This document shows, piece by piece, positions 48,130 through 55,703 of a stretch of DNA of 64,000 nucleotides. Position 1 is the stretch's first letter. Every line of letters starts with the position of its first letter. This stretch comes from Nematopogon swammerdamellus (Eukaryota; Arthropoda; Insecta; Lepidoptera; Adelidae): the NCBI GenBank assembly GCA_946902875.1, contig OX336345.1:19251395-19315394 (forward strand), read 5' to 3'. The notes under the pieces are model-generated. The model searched no databases. It was given only the letters and a program-made list of their open reading frames with translations, and was not told the DNA's origin. The position numbers and the translations under genes were made by a program.

Positions 48130-48889
48130 TAATTGGGCAAGCTAAATCTCATTTCATTCGATCTAGCTTTCCCAATATACACTTTTTTAAATTTACTATT
48201 GAACGACGGATAAAACGCTTTTTTATTTTCATCGAACGTAAAAACAACCCGATAATTCATTCTAACAATACATTTGGCTCAATCGTATCCAACCCATCTA
48301 TCCGTTCATGTATACGTCTTATTACAGTATAAATTTAGCAAATTAAAAGCAAAAAATACTCATTCAGTAAAATTTTCAACATTACAACACTTTCTGGTAG
48401 AACATAAGGTACAACATTTTCTGATTATGTATGACTTCCTTTACGATCAGAGGCTTTGCTTTGCGATCAGTGGGTTTGCGATCAATGCTGCACTGGGCAA
48501 GCTATATCTCATTTCATTCGATCTAGCTTTCCCAATATACACTTTTTTAAATTAACTATCGAACGACGGATAAAACGCTTTTTTATTTTCATCGAACGTA
48601 AAAACAATCCAATAATTCATTCTAACAATACATTTGGCTCAATCGTATCCAACCCATCTATCCGTTCATGTATACGTCTTATTACAGTATAAATTTAGCA
48701 AATTAAAAGCAAAAAATACTCATTCAGTAAAATTTTCAACATTACAACACTTTCTGGTAGAACATATGGTACAACATTTTCTGATTATGTATATCCGTAT
48801 TTCTGTATTCTGTATTTCTGATTATCCTTTACGATCAGAGGCTTTGCTTTGCGTTCAGTGGTTTGCGATCAATGCTGCACTGTGATTTC
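48130..48889. repeat. Tandem duplication, period about 360 bp
   Basis: TCTCATTTCATTCGATCTAG (48148 and 48508) and TACAGTATAAATTTAGCAAA recur 360 bp apart; the copies are nearly identical apart from a short insertion late in the second. Both end GCGATCAATGCTGCACT. The block lies just left of the Polinton-like element, so it could be host flank or a repeat near the element end. Paired short open frames in it are copies of each other without recognised domains. Confidence 0.8.
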
Positions 48890-49377
48890 ATTACTCTGAA
48901 CCTCTGAACTTATACCTGACTCTCAATCAAATACACCCTCATATTCGCATGGAATAGTAACACATACATAAATCGGTTAAGATGAACTAATCTGACCGTA
49001 TTAGGATGTTTTATTTTTCTTATTCCTAATTTAGATTTACAGTGAATTGCACGCTCATTGTATTATTATTAGAGTGATCCGTGCATCATATAATGAACAA
49101 CTCCTTTTTCATCAACTCTGAGATAGTGTCGAACCGTGTCTGTAATGTGATCCCCTCATAACATTAAGGTACAGTCAAATCAAAAATATTACTAACTTTG
49201 TTTATCAATATCTGGAAAGTACTTTATAAATTAGGATTACAGTGAAAAGCCAGGTGTTTCTTCATAGTAATTTATTTATAAGTATAATTACTATACTACT
49301 AAAAATAAAAAATTAAGTAAATCAAGGCATAATTATTACAATAAATTTGATAACTTATAATGTATGCATTTGAACAA
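48890..49377. other. Left flank of the Polinton-like element, terminus not resolved
   Basis: AT-rich, with no reading frame. It should contain the 3' end of the leftward transcript and possibly the left terminal inverted repeat. TTTATT at about 49271 is an AATAAA signal for the minus strand. No segment complementary to 63763-64000 was found by eye. Confidence 0.4.
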
Positions 49378-50595
49378 TTACGATATTTTTTTTACGATAT
49401 TACTTAGGGGTTTATATTCTATTATACAATCATTCAGTATGAGACAATAAGCTGCTGTATTATCAGGAATCTCCTTATCGCTCTCAATTTCGACGCGAAC
49501 ATCTATGGGGCCTGATTTAATGGATTCGTTCTGACGAGAGCAGTCAATGATAAAAAGTGGTGCTTTATTTTTAAAGTTGGATAAACTTAGCAAAGGGCTC
49601 GCCTGACGCCCGTAATAAGATTGTTGAAATTTTGTATATAACTCATACAACAAAGCATACTTATCTTCATCAAATTTTATAGAGAGCGAATCATACGGAT
49701 AATAATTGGAGTTTAAAAGTACTTTAACCTCACGTAAATTGCAATGATCAAAATGAGACATGTTAGAAATCTTAGAATTCTTTCGATTGGTCTGAAGCCC
49801 TAAGATGACAAATCTAGGTTTCTCTATTTGACTCGATGTCTTAATAGACCACGTGTGTTTGGTTGTTTTAGGTAAAAGCGGATATTCGTATAAATCCCAG
49901 TTCCTGAAGGCAATTTGTAAACTTTTATCTTTTTCCAAATATTTAAGCAAATGCAAGCGTTCTCGATCTGAAACTTTTACATGGGGGACTCTCCATACAA
50001 TTTTAGAGATTTTTACTTCGGATACAAATTCCCCCTGATTTAATTTCAAACTGTTCACATTAGTGCTGCTTCTTAAAAGTACAAGTTCATGTTTACAATT
50101 TATTATAATTTTCTTGTAATCCTCTGCGAACCCGAATATTTTATTTAGCGGTATGTTCACGCTAAAACGACCGTCACTATTCTGAATTTCAGAGGGGTTC
50201 CAACCCCAAGCTGCTGCCATTTTCGAGTCAATTTCATTCATTGAAATGTATGACTTTATCGTTGTAGTAATGCCTGCATTTTTAATTTTATCTATTTCAA
50301 CACCATTCAGTTCATACCTGATGTCTTGGAATAGAAATAAAATTGGATTGTTTATGAAAGTGACGTTGGGAACTCTTTCAGGTTTGTTATCTGCGCCAGT
50401 TTTGTATACATAGAAAGCACCTTCAATGTATATCGAACTTTCTGAAGGAAGAACATACAAATCTTGTTGGTTTATAGGGATTCTGATCTCGTCATTATTA
50501 TTAAAACTGTTAACGTAGGGTTTATAGGAATGTACTTCGATGCTTTCAATAGATTCATCGTAGGCTGGAGGTTCCGTTATGTTTAAGATGCTCAT
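49378..50595 (-). CDS. Major capsid protein, hexon-like (double jelly-roll)
   Basis: The 405-aa product matches, by its motifs, the hexon-like major capsid protein of arthropod Polintons/adintoviruses. Near the N-terminus it has FNNNDEIRIPINQQ, LPSESSIYIEG and FLFQDIRYELNGVEID, a pattern I associate with this family. Such proteins form trimers that build the icosahedral shell. The family is known to have a double jelly-roll fold; this cannot be shown from sequence by eye. No signal peptide or membrane segment is seen. The start ATG overlaps the stop of the upstream 45-aa frame as ATGA, suggesting coupled translation. It is the last gene of the leftward cluster, followed by an AATAAA signal for the minus strand near 49276. 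Confidence 0.72.
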   Translation of the reverse strand: MSILNITEPPAYDESIESIEVHSYKPYVNSFNNNDEIRIPINQQDLYVLPSESSIYIEGAFYVYKTGADNKPERVPNVTFINNPILFLFQDIRYELNGVEIDKIKNAGITTTIKSYISMNEIDSKMAAAWGWNPSEIQNSDGRFSVNIPLNKIFGFAEDYKKIIINCKHELVLLRSSTNVNSLKLNQGEFVSEVKISKIVWRVPHVKVSDRERLHLLKYLEKDKSLQIAFRNWDLYEYPLLPKTTKHTWSIKTSSQIEKPRFVILGLQTNRKNSKISNMSHFDHCNLREVKVLLNSNYYPYDSLSIKFDEDKYALLYELYTKFQQSYYGRQASPLLSLSNFKNKAPLFIIDCSRQNESIKSGPIDVRVEIESDKEIPDNTAAYCLILNDCIIEYKPLSNIVKKIS

Positions 50596-50729
50596 TTTAA
50601 TAACCCGATAAGTTTAAGAAATTGTTTATTTTTGTCGGTTAATTTAATTTCACGTCTTTCTCGTCGAATACACCGCTCTTTACTAACACGATTGTTCTGA
50701 ACCATACCTATTTTATTGAACAAAATCAT
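50592..50729 (-). CDS. Small basic 45-aa protein between penton and hexon
   Basis: This frame is too short to appear in usual gene calls. It starts at 50729 and its ATG overlaps the penton stop (ATGA, 50726-50729). Its TGA stop overlaps the hexon ATG (ATGA, 50592-50595). It fills the whole gap between the two capsid genes. The product is very basic (KERCIRRERREIKL in the middle) with a hydrophobic C-terminal end (FLKLIGLLK). No family is recognised; candidates are a DNA-binding core protein, a membrane-active peptide, or simply a translational relay. The double ATGA overlap is the main evidence that it is translated, by termination-reinitiation. Confidence 0.6.
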   Translation of the reverse strand: MILFNKIGMVQNNRVSKERCIRRERREIKLTDKNKQFLKLIGLLK

Positions 50730-51400
50730 AATGTTTTTCTTAAGTGTAAACACAAATATATATCTTCTTCCCGAAGATTAATTAAATTGTTGCCAGTATC
50801 GAGTATTCTAATGTTGATTGAAGATATAGACTTTTGATTAACGGGAAAGTAAACAATGTTTTCTGGTTTTTCTAAAATCCTGTAACCCGGCGGTACGTTC
50901 GGTATGAACTCGTGAATTATATGTGATGGTTTTCCGTTTGCAAATGAGCCACTCAAAATATCACATTCGATCCTAATGACGGTTGTCGGTAGAATGTTGA
51001 CAGGATAGGTTGATTCGTGCATTTTATTTGCTTTAAGAACTTCTTTAGGAAAGCCCAGCAATGTAACAATGGAGTTAGATTTTTCAAAGTGTATATCTTT
51101 TGAGCAAATAATATTACATTTTAGAGTGTTGTTATTCGATGATATATTAATATTACTATCATGAATATGATTTTTTAAATATTCGGAAATGTCTTCGAGC
51201 TCGTATGATCCCTCTGGAATTTCGATAACATAATTATCACCATAGTGAAATTTATTGTTCTTATAGTCCACATTGGGGATAGAATTAAATGTCGCAAAAT
51301 ATAGTAACCCGCATTCATACTCGCCGTTTAATTGAAGGGCTGGTAAATAATTTGTTGTTAAGCTAGAGGCGTTGCCAGTGACCGACAGTGTGAATGACAT
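50726..51400 (-). CDS. Minor capsid protein, penton-like (single jelly-roll)
   Basis: The 224-aa product carries GSFANGKPSHIIHEFIPNVP followed by PGYRI, IYFPVNQ-type and INIRILD-type strands near the C-terminus. These are motifs I associate with the penton-like protein encoded next to the hexon in Polintons. In virions of the family it would form the vertex capsomer. The size is typical (about 200-250 aa). The start at 51400 lies 36 bp downstream of the protease stop. Its stop overlaps the next small frame by ATGA, so penton, 45-aa protein and hexon look translationally coupled. An alternative, a non-structural protein, is unlikely given position and motifs. No homology search was available. 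Confidence 0.65.
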   Translation of the reverse strand: MSFTLSVTGNASSLTTNYLPALQLNGEYECGLLYFATFNSIPNVDYKNNKFHYGDNYVIEIPEGSYELEDISEYLKNHIHDSNINISSNNNTLKCNIICSKDIHFEKSNSIVTLLGFPKEVLKANKMHESTYPVNILPTTVIRIECDILSGSFANGKPSHIIHEFIPNVPPGYRILEKPENIVYFPVNQKSISSINIRILDTGNNLINLREEDIYLCLHLRKTL

Positions 51401-51435
51401 TTCGAAAAATGATGAATTTTAAAATTGAGCATTAC

Positions 51436-51807
51436 TTATAAATGAAGTTGCCAAAAAAAATTAAGAAACTCGATGCAAAGATGACCACAGTTTTTTTCAT
51501 TAAATGTTTGATATCTTTTATAGTTGTAAAAAATATTTTCGCACTTCAAATAGTTGATTATTTCTAAAGGAGGCATCAAATCTCCAAAGCTGTCAAAATA
51601 TTCAGCATAATTATTTATTTTAGTGTAGGCTACCCAGTGAGTTCCTTGATTCAGGATGCTGTCCAAATTTACTATACCACATTCAACATCACGAACTTTC
51701 CTCGGCAAAGTATCCCTCATATATACACCTCTGAAATAGGGGATATCTTGCGCATATTTTACGATGTCAATATTGGTAAGTGCTCGTCTAGGCAGCTGCT
51801 TTATTAG
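51436..51807 (-). CDS. Adenain-like maturation cysteine protease, probably made by -1 frameshifting
   Basis: From the first ATG (51720) the frame gives only 94 aa, with GTHWVAY (His), YFDSFG (acidic member) and KNCGHLC (Cys), the ordered triad of adenovirus-type proteases that process capsid proteins. The same open frame extends 29 codons upstream to 51807 with a well-formed N-terminal segment (LTNIDIVKYAQ, IPYFRGVYM) typical of Polinton proteases, yet without any ATG. Further back the frame closes at a TAA. It joins the upstream phospholipase frame exactly at an A_AAA_AAC slippery site. Expression as a -1 fusion with that protein is therefore the best model. Alternatives are initiation at 51720, which would lose the conserved start, or a non-AUG start such as the CTG at codon 5 of the extension. 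Confidence 0.75.
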   Translation of the reverse strand, partial: LIKQLPRRALTNIDIVKYAQDIPYFRGVYMRDTLPRKVRDVECGIVNLDSILNQGTHWVAYTKINNYAEYFDSFGDLMPPLEIINYLKCENIFYNYKRYQTFNEKNCGHLCIEFLNFFWQLHL

Positions 51808-52547
51808 TTTTTTTGCAAATTTAAATATATTTTACGACCATTCTTATACGGTTTAATATGTAAGCCGTGACCTATAACAACCGATTCCATTGCTTGGTTA
51901 TGTCTTTGGGCTTCTTTTAGTTGTTGTTGCGCAGCTTTAGCATCGTTAACAGCTTTCGCTATACCCGCAGCCCCACCAGCCAAGCTTCCCAAAGCAGATA
52001 AACCGGCGAAAATAGGTATAAGAGGAAGGAATCCCCCCGTTTTTGGTATTGGTATAATTCGAGGTAATTTAATAACGTCTTTACCCCCTTTTAAAAATTG
52101 TTTTGCACAAGCAAAGGCGTGCTTAATAGCAGTTTTCTTATTTTTTGGTTTAAGTTTATTCAAGTTTGACCGAATTTTTGAAACAATTTTTTTGAAAGCT
52201 CTGGATTTTTTCTTGACACCTGCTCCAGCTGCAATCTTGGCATTCATAATATTTTTAACAAGCCATGATGCAATTTTTTCACCTTTCCCAGCTTTGTTCG
52301 ATTTTAATCGTTTAGCTGCGTTTTCCATTAACTTCACATCGGCTATATGGCGGTTACTCATATCTTTAAATTTCATATAAGCAATGTCGTGCTCTTTACA
52401 ATACTCGTCCAATTTATTCACCCCTCTATCACCTTGAAGTAATCTCTTCTCTAACTTAGTTCCAGGCCCGCAATAATTGTAACCGGGTAGATGAATTTCA
52501 AAAGGTAATTTATTTATTAACTTATCGACTAGTCCTCTTCCTTTCAT
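51804..52547 (-). CDS. Phospholipase A2-domain / membrane-active minor virion protein
   Basis: The 247-aa product starts with a parvovirus VP1-type phospholipase A2 domain: YCGPGT calcium loop (residues 25-30), EYCKEHDIAY with catalytic His53-Asp54 and Tyr57, and a later Asp near residue 70. A lysine-rich middle follows (about 80-160), then a hydrophobic Gly/Ala-rich segment (about 173-197), an amphipathic Gln-rich stretch, and a C-terminal GHGLHIKPYKNG motif. The hydrophobic part plus GLxxKPYxxG tail resembles membrane-active core proteins (pVI/pX-like) of adenovirus-related elements. It probably helps particles cross membranes. LKGG/K at 152-156 fits the adenain cleavage consensus. The stop follows a -1 slippery heptamer, so a fraction of product may be fused to the protease. 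Confidence 0.72.
   Translation of the reverse strand: MKGRGLVDKLINKLPFEIHLPGYNYCGPGTKLEKRLLQGDRGVNKLDEYCKEHDIAYMKFKDMSNRHIADVKLMENAAKRLKSNKAGKGEKIASWLVKNIMNAKIAAGAGVKKKSRAFKKIVSKIRSNLNKLKPKNKKTAIKHAFACAKQFLKGGKDVIKLPRIIPIPKTGGFLPLIPIFAGLSALGSLAGGAAGIAKAVNDAKAAQQQLKEAQRHNQAMESVVIGHGLHIKPYKNGRKIYLNLQKN
51807..51813 (-). promoter_or_regulatory. Putative -1 ribosomal frameshift site A_AAA_AAC
   Basis: Read on the minus strand, the phospholipase frame ends CAA-AAA-AAC-TAA. The heptamer A-AAA-AAC is in the correct phase for tandem slippage (X_XXY_YYZ), and the -1 frame continues into the protease. The stop follows the heptamer immediately. A clear downstream stem or pseudoknot was not seen by eye; GCAGCTGC lies 8 nt downstream and could contribute to one. 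Confidence 0.72.
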
Positions 52548-52589
52548 AAGTAAACACTAAATGACTTACAATTACATTGTTTTACATTT

Positions 52590-53519
52590 TTATAATTTAT
52601 TGTCATTATAAATCCAACTGTTCTCTGTTGAAGGTAAGCCGAGCCATTTAACAAATGATTTATTACCTCTTCGTTTAAGTACTTTTTCAACTAGATAGAT
52701 ATCAGGATATTTAGTTTTTAACAATTCTTGCTCATAAAAGCATCCTGAAATTATTTGATTTTTCATATCTTTTAATATGTATGTTGCAGGATTCCTAGTT
52801 TTGATAGCAATAATTTTGAACAATTCTGCTGACCAATTAGGTCCATAACCCTTCCCAAAAGCTCCTTTATATTTACTCACGCGGACATAGTCACCCACTT
52901 TACATTTAGGCATTCGTTGAATTTTATGTTTATTGAGTTTTGCTTTTATATTGGAAAGAACAGTGTGCATATTGAAGCGATTTACATCTACAGGCTTAAA
53001 CTGTGTTGTGCTATGTAAAGTATTATTATAATTATTTATAATACCCGTTAAAGGTTTTCCTACCCATTTGTAATTACCACTTAAACTAAAGTGTTTGTAC
53101 AGTCTATTTTTCAAAGTTCTTATAAAGCGCTCTACTATAGAAGCTTTCTTAACAGAATATGTCGAGTAATGATTAATAGAATATTTTTTCATAAGATTTT
53201 TGAACAATTCATTATAAAATTCTTTTCCGTGATCAGTTTGTAAATTCATGGGTTTTCTTTTCTTCTCTAAAACTAACTGCATAGCCTTAGCAACGTCTGT
53301 TTGATTTTTAGTCTTTAAAGGAATTGCCCATGCGTATTTTGAGAGCGCGTCGATAACGACCAATATTAAGTTGTAACCTTGGTTTTTATCGGCAAAGGTT
53401 CTCATCTCCGCTAAATCTGCCTGCCACAAGTCGTCAATATTTTTCAATTCTACATGACGGCGAGGAAAGTTCTTGCGCGCAGGCTTGTGTATTTCTTCAA
53501 CGATATCCTCTTTACTCAT
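52590..53519 (-). CDS. Polinton integrase (rve) with C-terminal chromodomain
   Basis: The 309-aa product has a retroviral-type integrase core with DDE residues at Asp35 (LWQADLAEM), Asp96 (LQTDHGKEF) and Glu130 (ASIVERFIRTLK). An SH3-like DNA-binding region (KVGDYVRVSKYKGAF) follows, and a C-terminal chromodomain (YLVEKVLKRRGNKSFVKWLG ending in NSWI). It would insert the element DNA into the host genome; the chromodomain may guide targeting to chromatin marks. No HHCC zinc-binding N-terminus is present. Its ATG overlaps the stop of the preceding 117-aa gene (TAATG at 53517-53521), implying coupled translation. All three catalytic residues are retained. Confidence 0.93.
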   Translation of the reverse strand: MSKEDIVEEIHKPARKNFPRRHVELKNIDDLWQADLAEMRTFADKNQGYNLILVVIDALSKYAWAIPLKTKNQTDVAKAMQLVLEKKRKPMNLQTDHGKEFYNELFKNLMKKYSINHYSTYSVKKASIVERFIRTLKNRLYKHFSLSGNYKWVGKPLTGIINNYNNTLHSTTQFKPVDVNRFNMHTVLSNIKAKLNKHKIQRMPKCKVGDYVRVSKYKGAFGKGYGPNWSAELFKIIAIKTRNPATYILKDMKNQIISGCFYEQELLKTKYPDIYLVEKVLKRRGNKSFVKWLGLPSTENSWIYNDNKL

Positions 53520-53872
53520 TATCTGGTAGATTTTTTTAAATCAGCGATAATGTGATCAACGTCTGTTTTCGTGTAGAATGTTTGATCATACTGTGTTTTT
53601 AACAATTCATAATTTCTTTTTATATCTATACTCAAGGTTTCGATGATCTTTTTAAGTTCTTTTTTTGAACAAAATTCGTTACTTAATTTGTCTACATACG
53701 ACTTAGTGACAGCATCGTCAGCTTCTTGCGGCGGAAGGAGTCTTTTTAATCTAGATGATCTCGCATCAATATGCCCGTCTTCAGTTTTATAGATTCCCGT
53801 ATCTACCGCATGTATTAATTCAGTTAATCTAAGTCTCTTGTGAACATGTTGACCGAACTTATCAACATTCAT
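53519..53872 (-). CDS. Small conserved-type protein upstream of integrase
   Basis: The 117-aa product is charged and has no membrane segment. It contains RLLPPQEADDAVTKSYVDK, a PP-x-DADDAVTKxYVD-like motif familiar from tail/fibre-type or coiled proteins near Polinton integrases, followed by a heptad-rich region (about 65-117) likely to form a coiled coil. Its TAA stop shares a base with the integrase start codon. Function is unknown; a structural or fibre-base role is possible. I do not assign a family name. Confidence 0.65.
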   Translation of the reverse strand: MNVDKFGQHVHKRLRLTELIHAVDTGIYKTEDGHIDARSSRLKRLLPPQEADDAVTKSYVDKLSNEFCSKKELKKIIETLSIDIKRNYELLKTQYDQTFYTKTDVDHIIADLKKSTR

Positions 53873-53960
53873 GGTTGCATAGATATGGATAGGATCGTGC
53901 TCGTAGAAAGCTCAAGTATTACTGTGCATATGTAGAATTTTGGGGGATTTATAAATGTTT

Positions 53961-54932
53961 TTAAATCACCCCGCTTTCTCTCAATTCTTCCAAAATAGAT
54001 ATGATTTCATTATCAACACCCGTATTTCCAGCATCACGAGATGCAATTAACAAATGAAGACGTTCAACTAGCTCATTAGGATCATTCCAGTACACATAGT
54101 CTAAATCTTTCATTACCTTTTTTTTAAATGGCAGCCCATTTCCTGATACATACCCCTCTCCAGATATGTTTTTATCTAAATGGAACAGAGGTTTTATTAC
54201 ATAGCGATATTTCGCCCCCTTGTTACTTTTTATAGCCTTTCTAGCATCGAAATCTCTTCTATGCACATTAGTTTCTAACAATATTTGTTTGTATATATTT
54301 TTATCATTCGTTGTAATTTTAATCAAATCGGGATTTCTTTTATATAACAATTCTTTCAAACCAGGTGATAAATGCACTCTTATATCGCCCACGGAAAGTT
54401 GATCATCTCCAATTATAGCTTGTTTATTTCCAATCATAGTTTTTCCATTTTTATGTCTTATGCCAAAAGGAATATCTATTCGTAAATTAGCCATGCCAGG
54501 AAAAAGTGGTATTTTGGTTTCTATGTCATCGTCTTGCGATTCTAAAGAGGAAACAGATGGATGGCGAATAAAACTAGTACTAGGAGACGCAAATATTTCA
54601 AACTCTTTTTCCTCATCCGTTTGAGTGCTAGTGTCTTCACTAGTTTCGTTATCATTTATTCCAAAATTTTTATCGGGATGCATATTTACAACTTTTTCAA
54701 ATTCAGGTGAAAGAGTAGATTTTTTTATGTTGTAATTTGAGGGTGAATTGTTTGATAAGGCAGAATTTATAACAATTTTATGCAGCGGGTCTGTAATAGG
54801 TCTCAGAGTCTGCTCTAAGATCATTTCATTGTCGAATTTATTTTCTCTTATCTGGTTTAGCTTCTTTTTTACAGCCTGTACTGATTTAATAATTTCTTTC
54901 TTTAAGGTTTTCTTCATGATCAAAAAAAACAA
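53961..54932 (-). CDS. DUF8207-like protein
   Basis: The 323-aa product has a basic N-terminal coiled region (about 1-35), an acidic Ser/Thr/Asp/Glu-rich linker (about 90-150) and a conserved C-terminal half. That half carries FGIRHKNGKTMIGN, SPGLKELLYKRNPDL, NVHRRDFDARKAIKSNKGAK, YVYWNDPNELVERLHLLIAS and AGNTGVDNEIISILEELRES. I recognise this C-terminal set as the DUF8207 family seen next to Polinton polymerase and capsid genes in arthropods. The function is not established; virion scaffold or DNA-associated roles have no direct support here. The start could be Met1 or Met6 (MKKTLKK). It lies between the ATPase and the 117-aa gene in the leftward cluster. Confidence 0.7.
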   Translation of the reverse strand: MFFLIMKKTLKKEIIKSVQAVKKKLNQIRENKFDNEMILEQTLRPITDPLHKIVINSALSNNSPSNYNIKKSTLSPEFEKVVNMHPDKNFGINDNETSEDTSTQTDEEKEFEIFASPSTSFIRHPSVSSLESQDDDIETKIPLFPGMANLRIDIPFGIRHKNGKTMIGNKQAIIGDDQLSVGDIRVHLSPGLKELLYKRNPDLIKITTNDKNIYKQILLETNVHRRDFDARKAIKSNKGAKYRYVIKPLFHLDKNISGEGYVSGNGLPFKKKVMKDLDYVYWNDPNELVERLHLLIASRDAGNTGVDNEIISILEELRESGVI

Positions 54933-55007
54933 TACACAGACATCCGTGTGAGTTTAACATTCGATAGTGAATGAAGTAAACAAGTAAAATCTTTTATTTT
55001 TATTGTG

Positions 55008-55703
55008 TTAATCAAGTACGATAAAAGTATCAAAATTAAGACGATACTGACCCTTATTTCTTTCACAGTCTTTATTAATTACTAAGTAGTTGTACGGAAC
55101 ACTCCAAATAACAGCGCAAAGATTTTGAAATTGATTCCACGTCATATCGGTGGTTATGTGTTCATTATAAATATGTTTTAAGTTAATATCGTCTTGTTTG
55201 AACAGAATAATTAAATTAGCATTATCGCGTACGAGCTGTTTTGGAATTTTGGTGTAAGTCTGATTTAAATAAAAACAATCGATCAACTTATGTCTTCCCA
55301 TGGAAAAGTAATCACGAATATTATTTTGCTTTTCACAAGCAACATCATCAAAAATGAACACTGAATTTGGTAATGCTTCGGAGGCTGGCAATACGTCTTC
55401 ATTTTCTTTAAACTTTGAGAAAGATACATCGGGCACATTTTCTAAGACTCTGCTTAAAAAAAGATATTTTGGTTGAAATGTGGTTTTACAATAAAGGTAG
55501 ACATTTCTATATTTCAAACCGTTTTCATGAAGAAGCAAGCCTAACATAATATTGGTTTTCCCACAGTTAGAGGGCCCACAAACCAGACATCTTATTGTAT
55601 CAGGCAGCAGGGAGCTGTGCCGGGGATTATTTTTCTTTTGGAGATCTAGTTCACAATATACCGTATTTAAATTTAGAGACTGTGACTGCTTTTCAAATTT
55701 CAT
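55008..55703 (-). CDS. DNA-packaging ATPase (A32/FtsK-HerA type)
   Basis: The 231-aa product has a Walker A motif CGPSNCGKT at residues 42-50, Walker B VFIFDDV with Asp119-Asp120, and a sensor-type YLNQTYTKIPK motif about 30 residues later. These identify the poxvirus A32-like packaging ATPase of Polintons, which drives genome into preformed capsids. Length is normal for the family. It is the first gene of the leftward cluster and starts 1 kb from the rightward promoter, so it probably reads from its own promoter in 55704-55900. TATAAA-like sequences lie there (minus-strand TATAAAA near 55787-55793), but no clear CAGT initiator was seen for it. Confidence 0.9.
   Translation of the reverse strand: MKFEKQSQSLNLNTVYCELDLQKKNNPRHSSLLPDTIRCLVCGPSNCGKTNIMLGLLLHENGLKYRNVYLYCKTTFQPKYLFLSRVLENVPDVSFSKFKENEDVLPASEALPNSVFIFDDVACEKQNNIRDYFSMGRHKLIDCFYLNQTYTKIPKQLVRDNANLIILFKQDDINLKHIYNEHITTDMTWNQFQNLCAVIWSVPYNYLVINKDCERNKGQYRLNFDTFIVLD

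Noticed and set aside
48274..48885. Two similar 80-90 codon frames as a duplicated gene pair
   Set aside because: They are the two halves of a tandem DNA duplication in AT-rich sequence, overlap non-ATG frames and show no domain.
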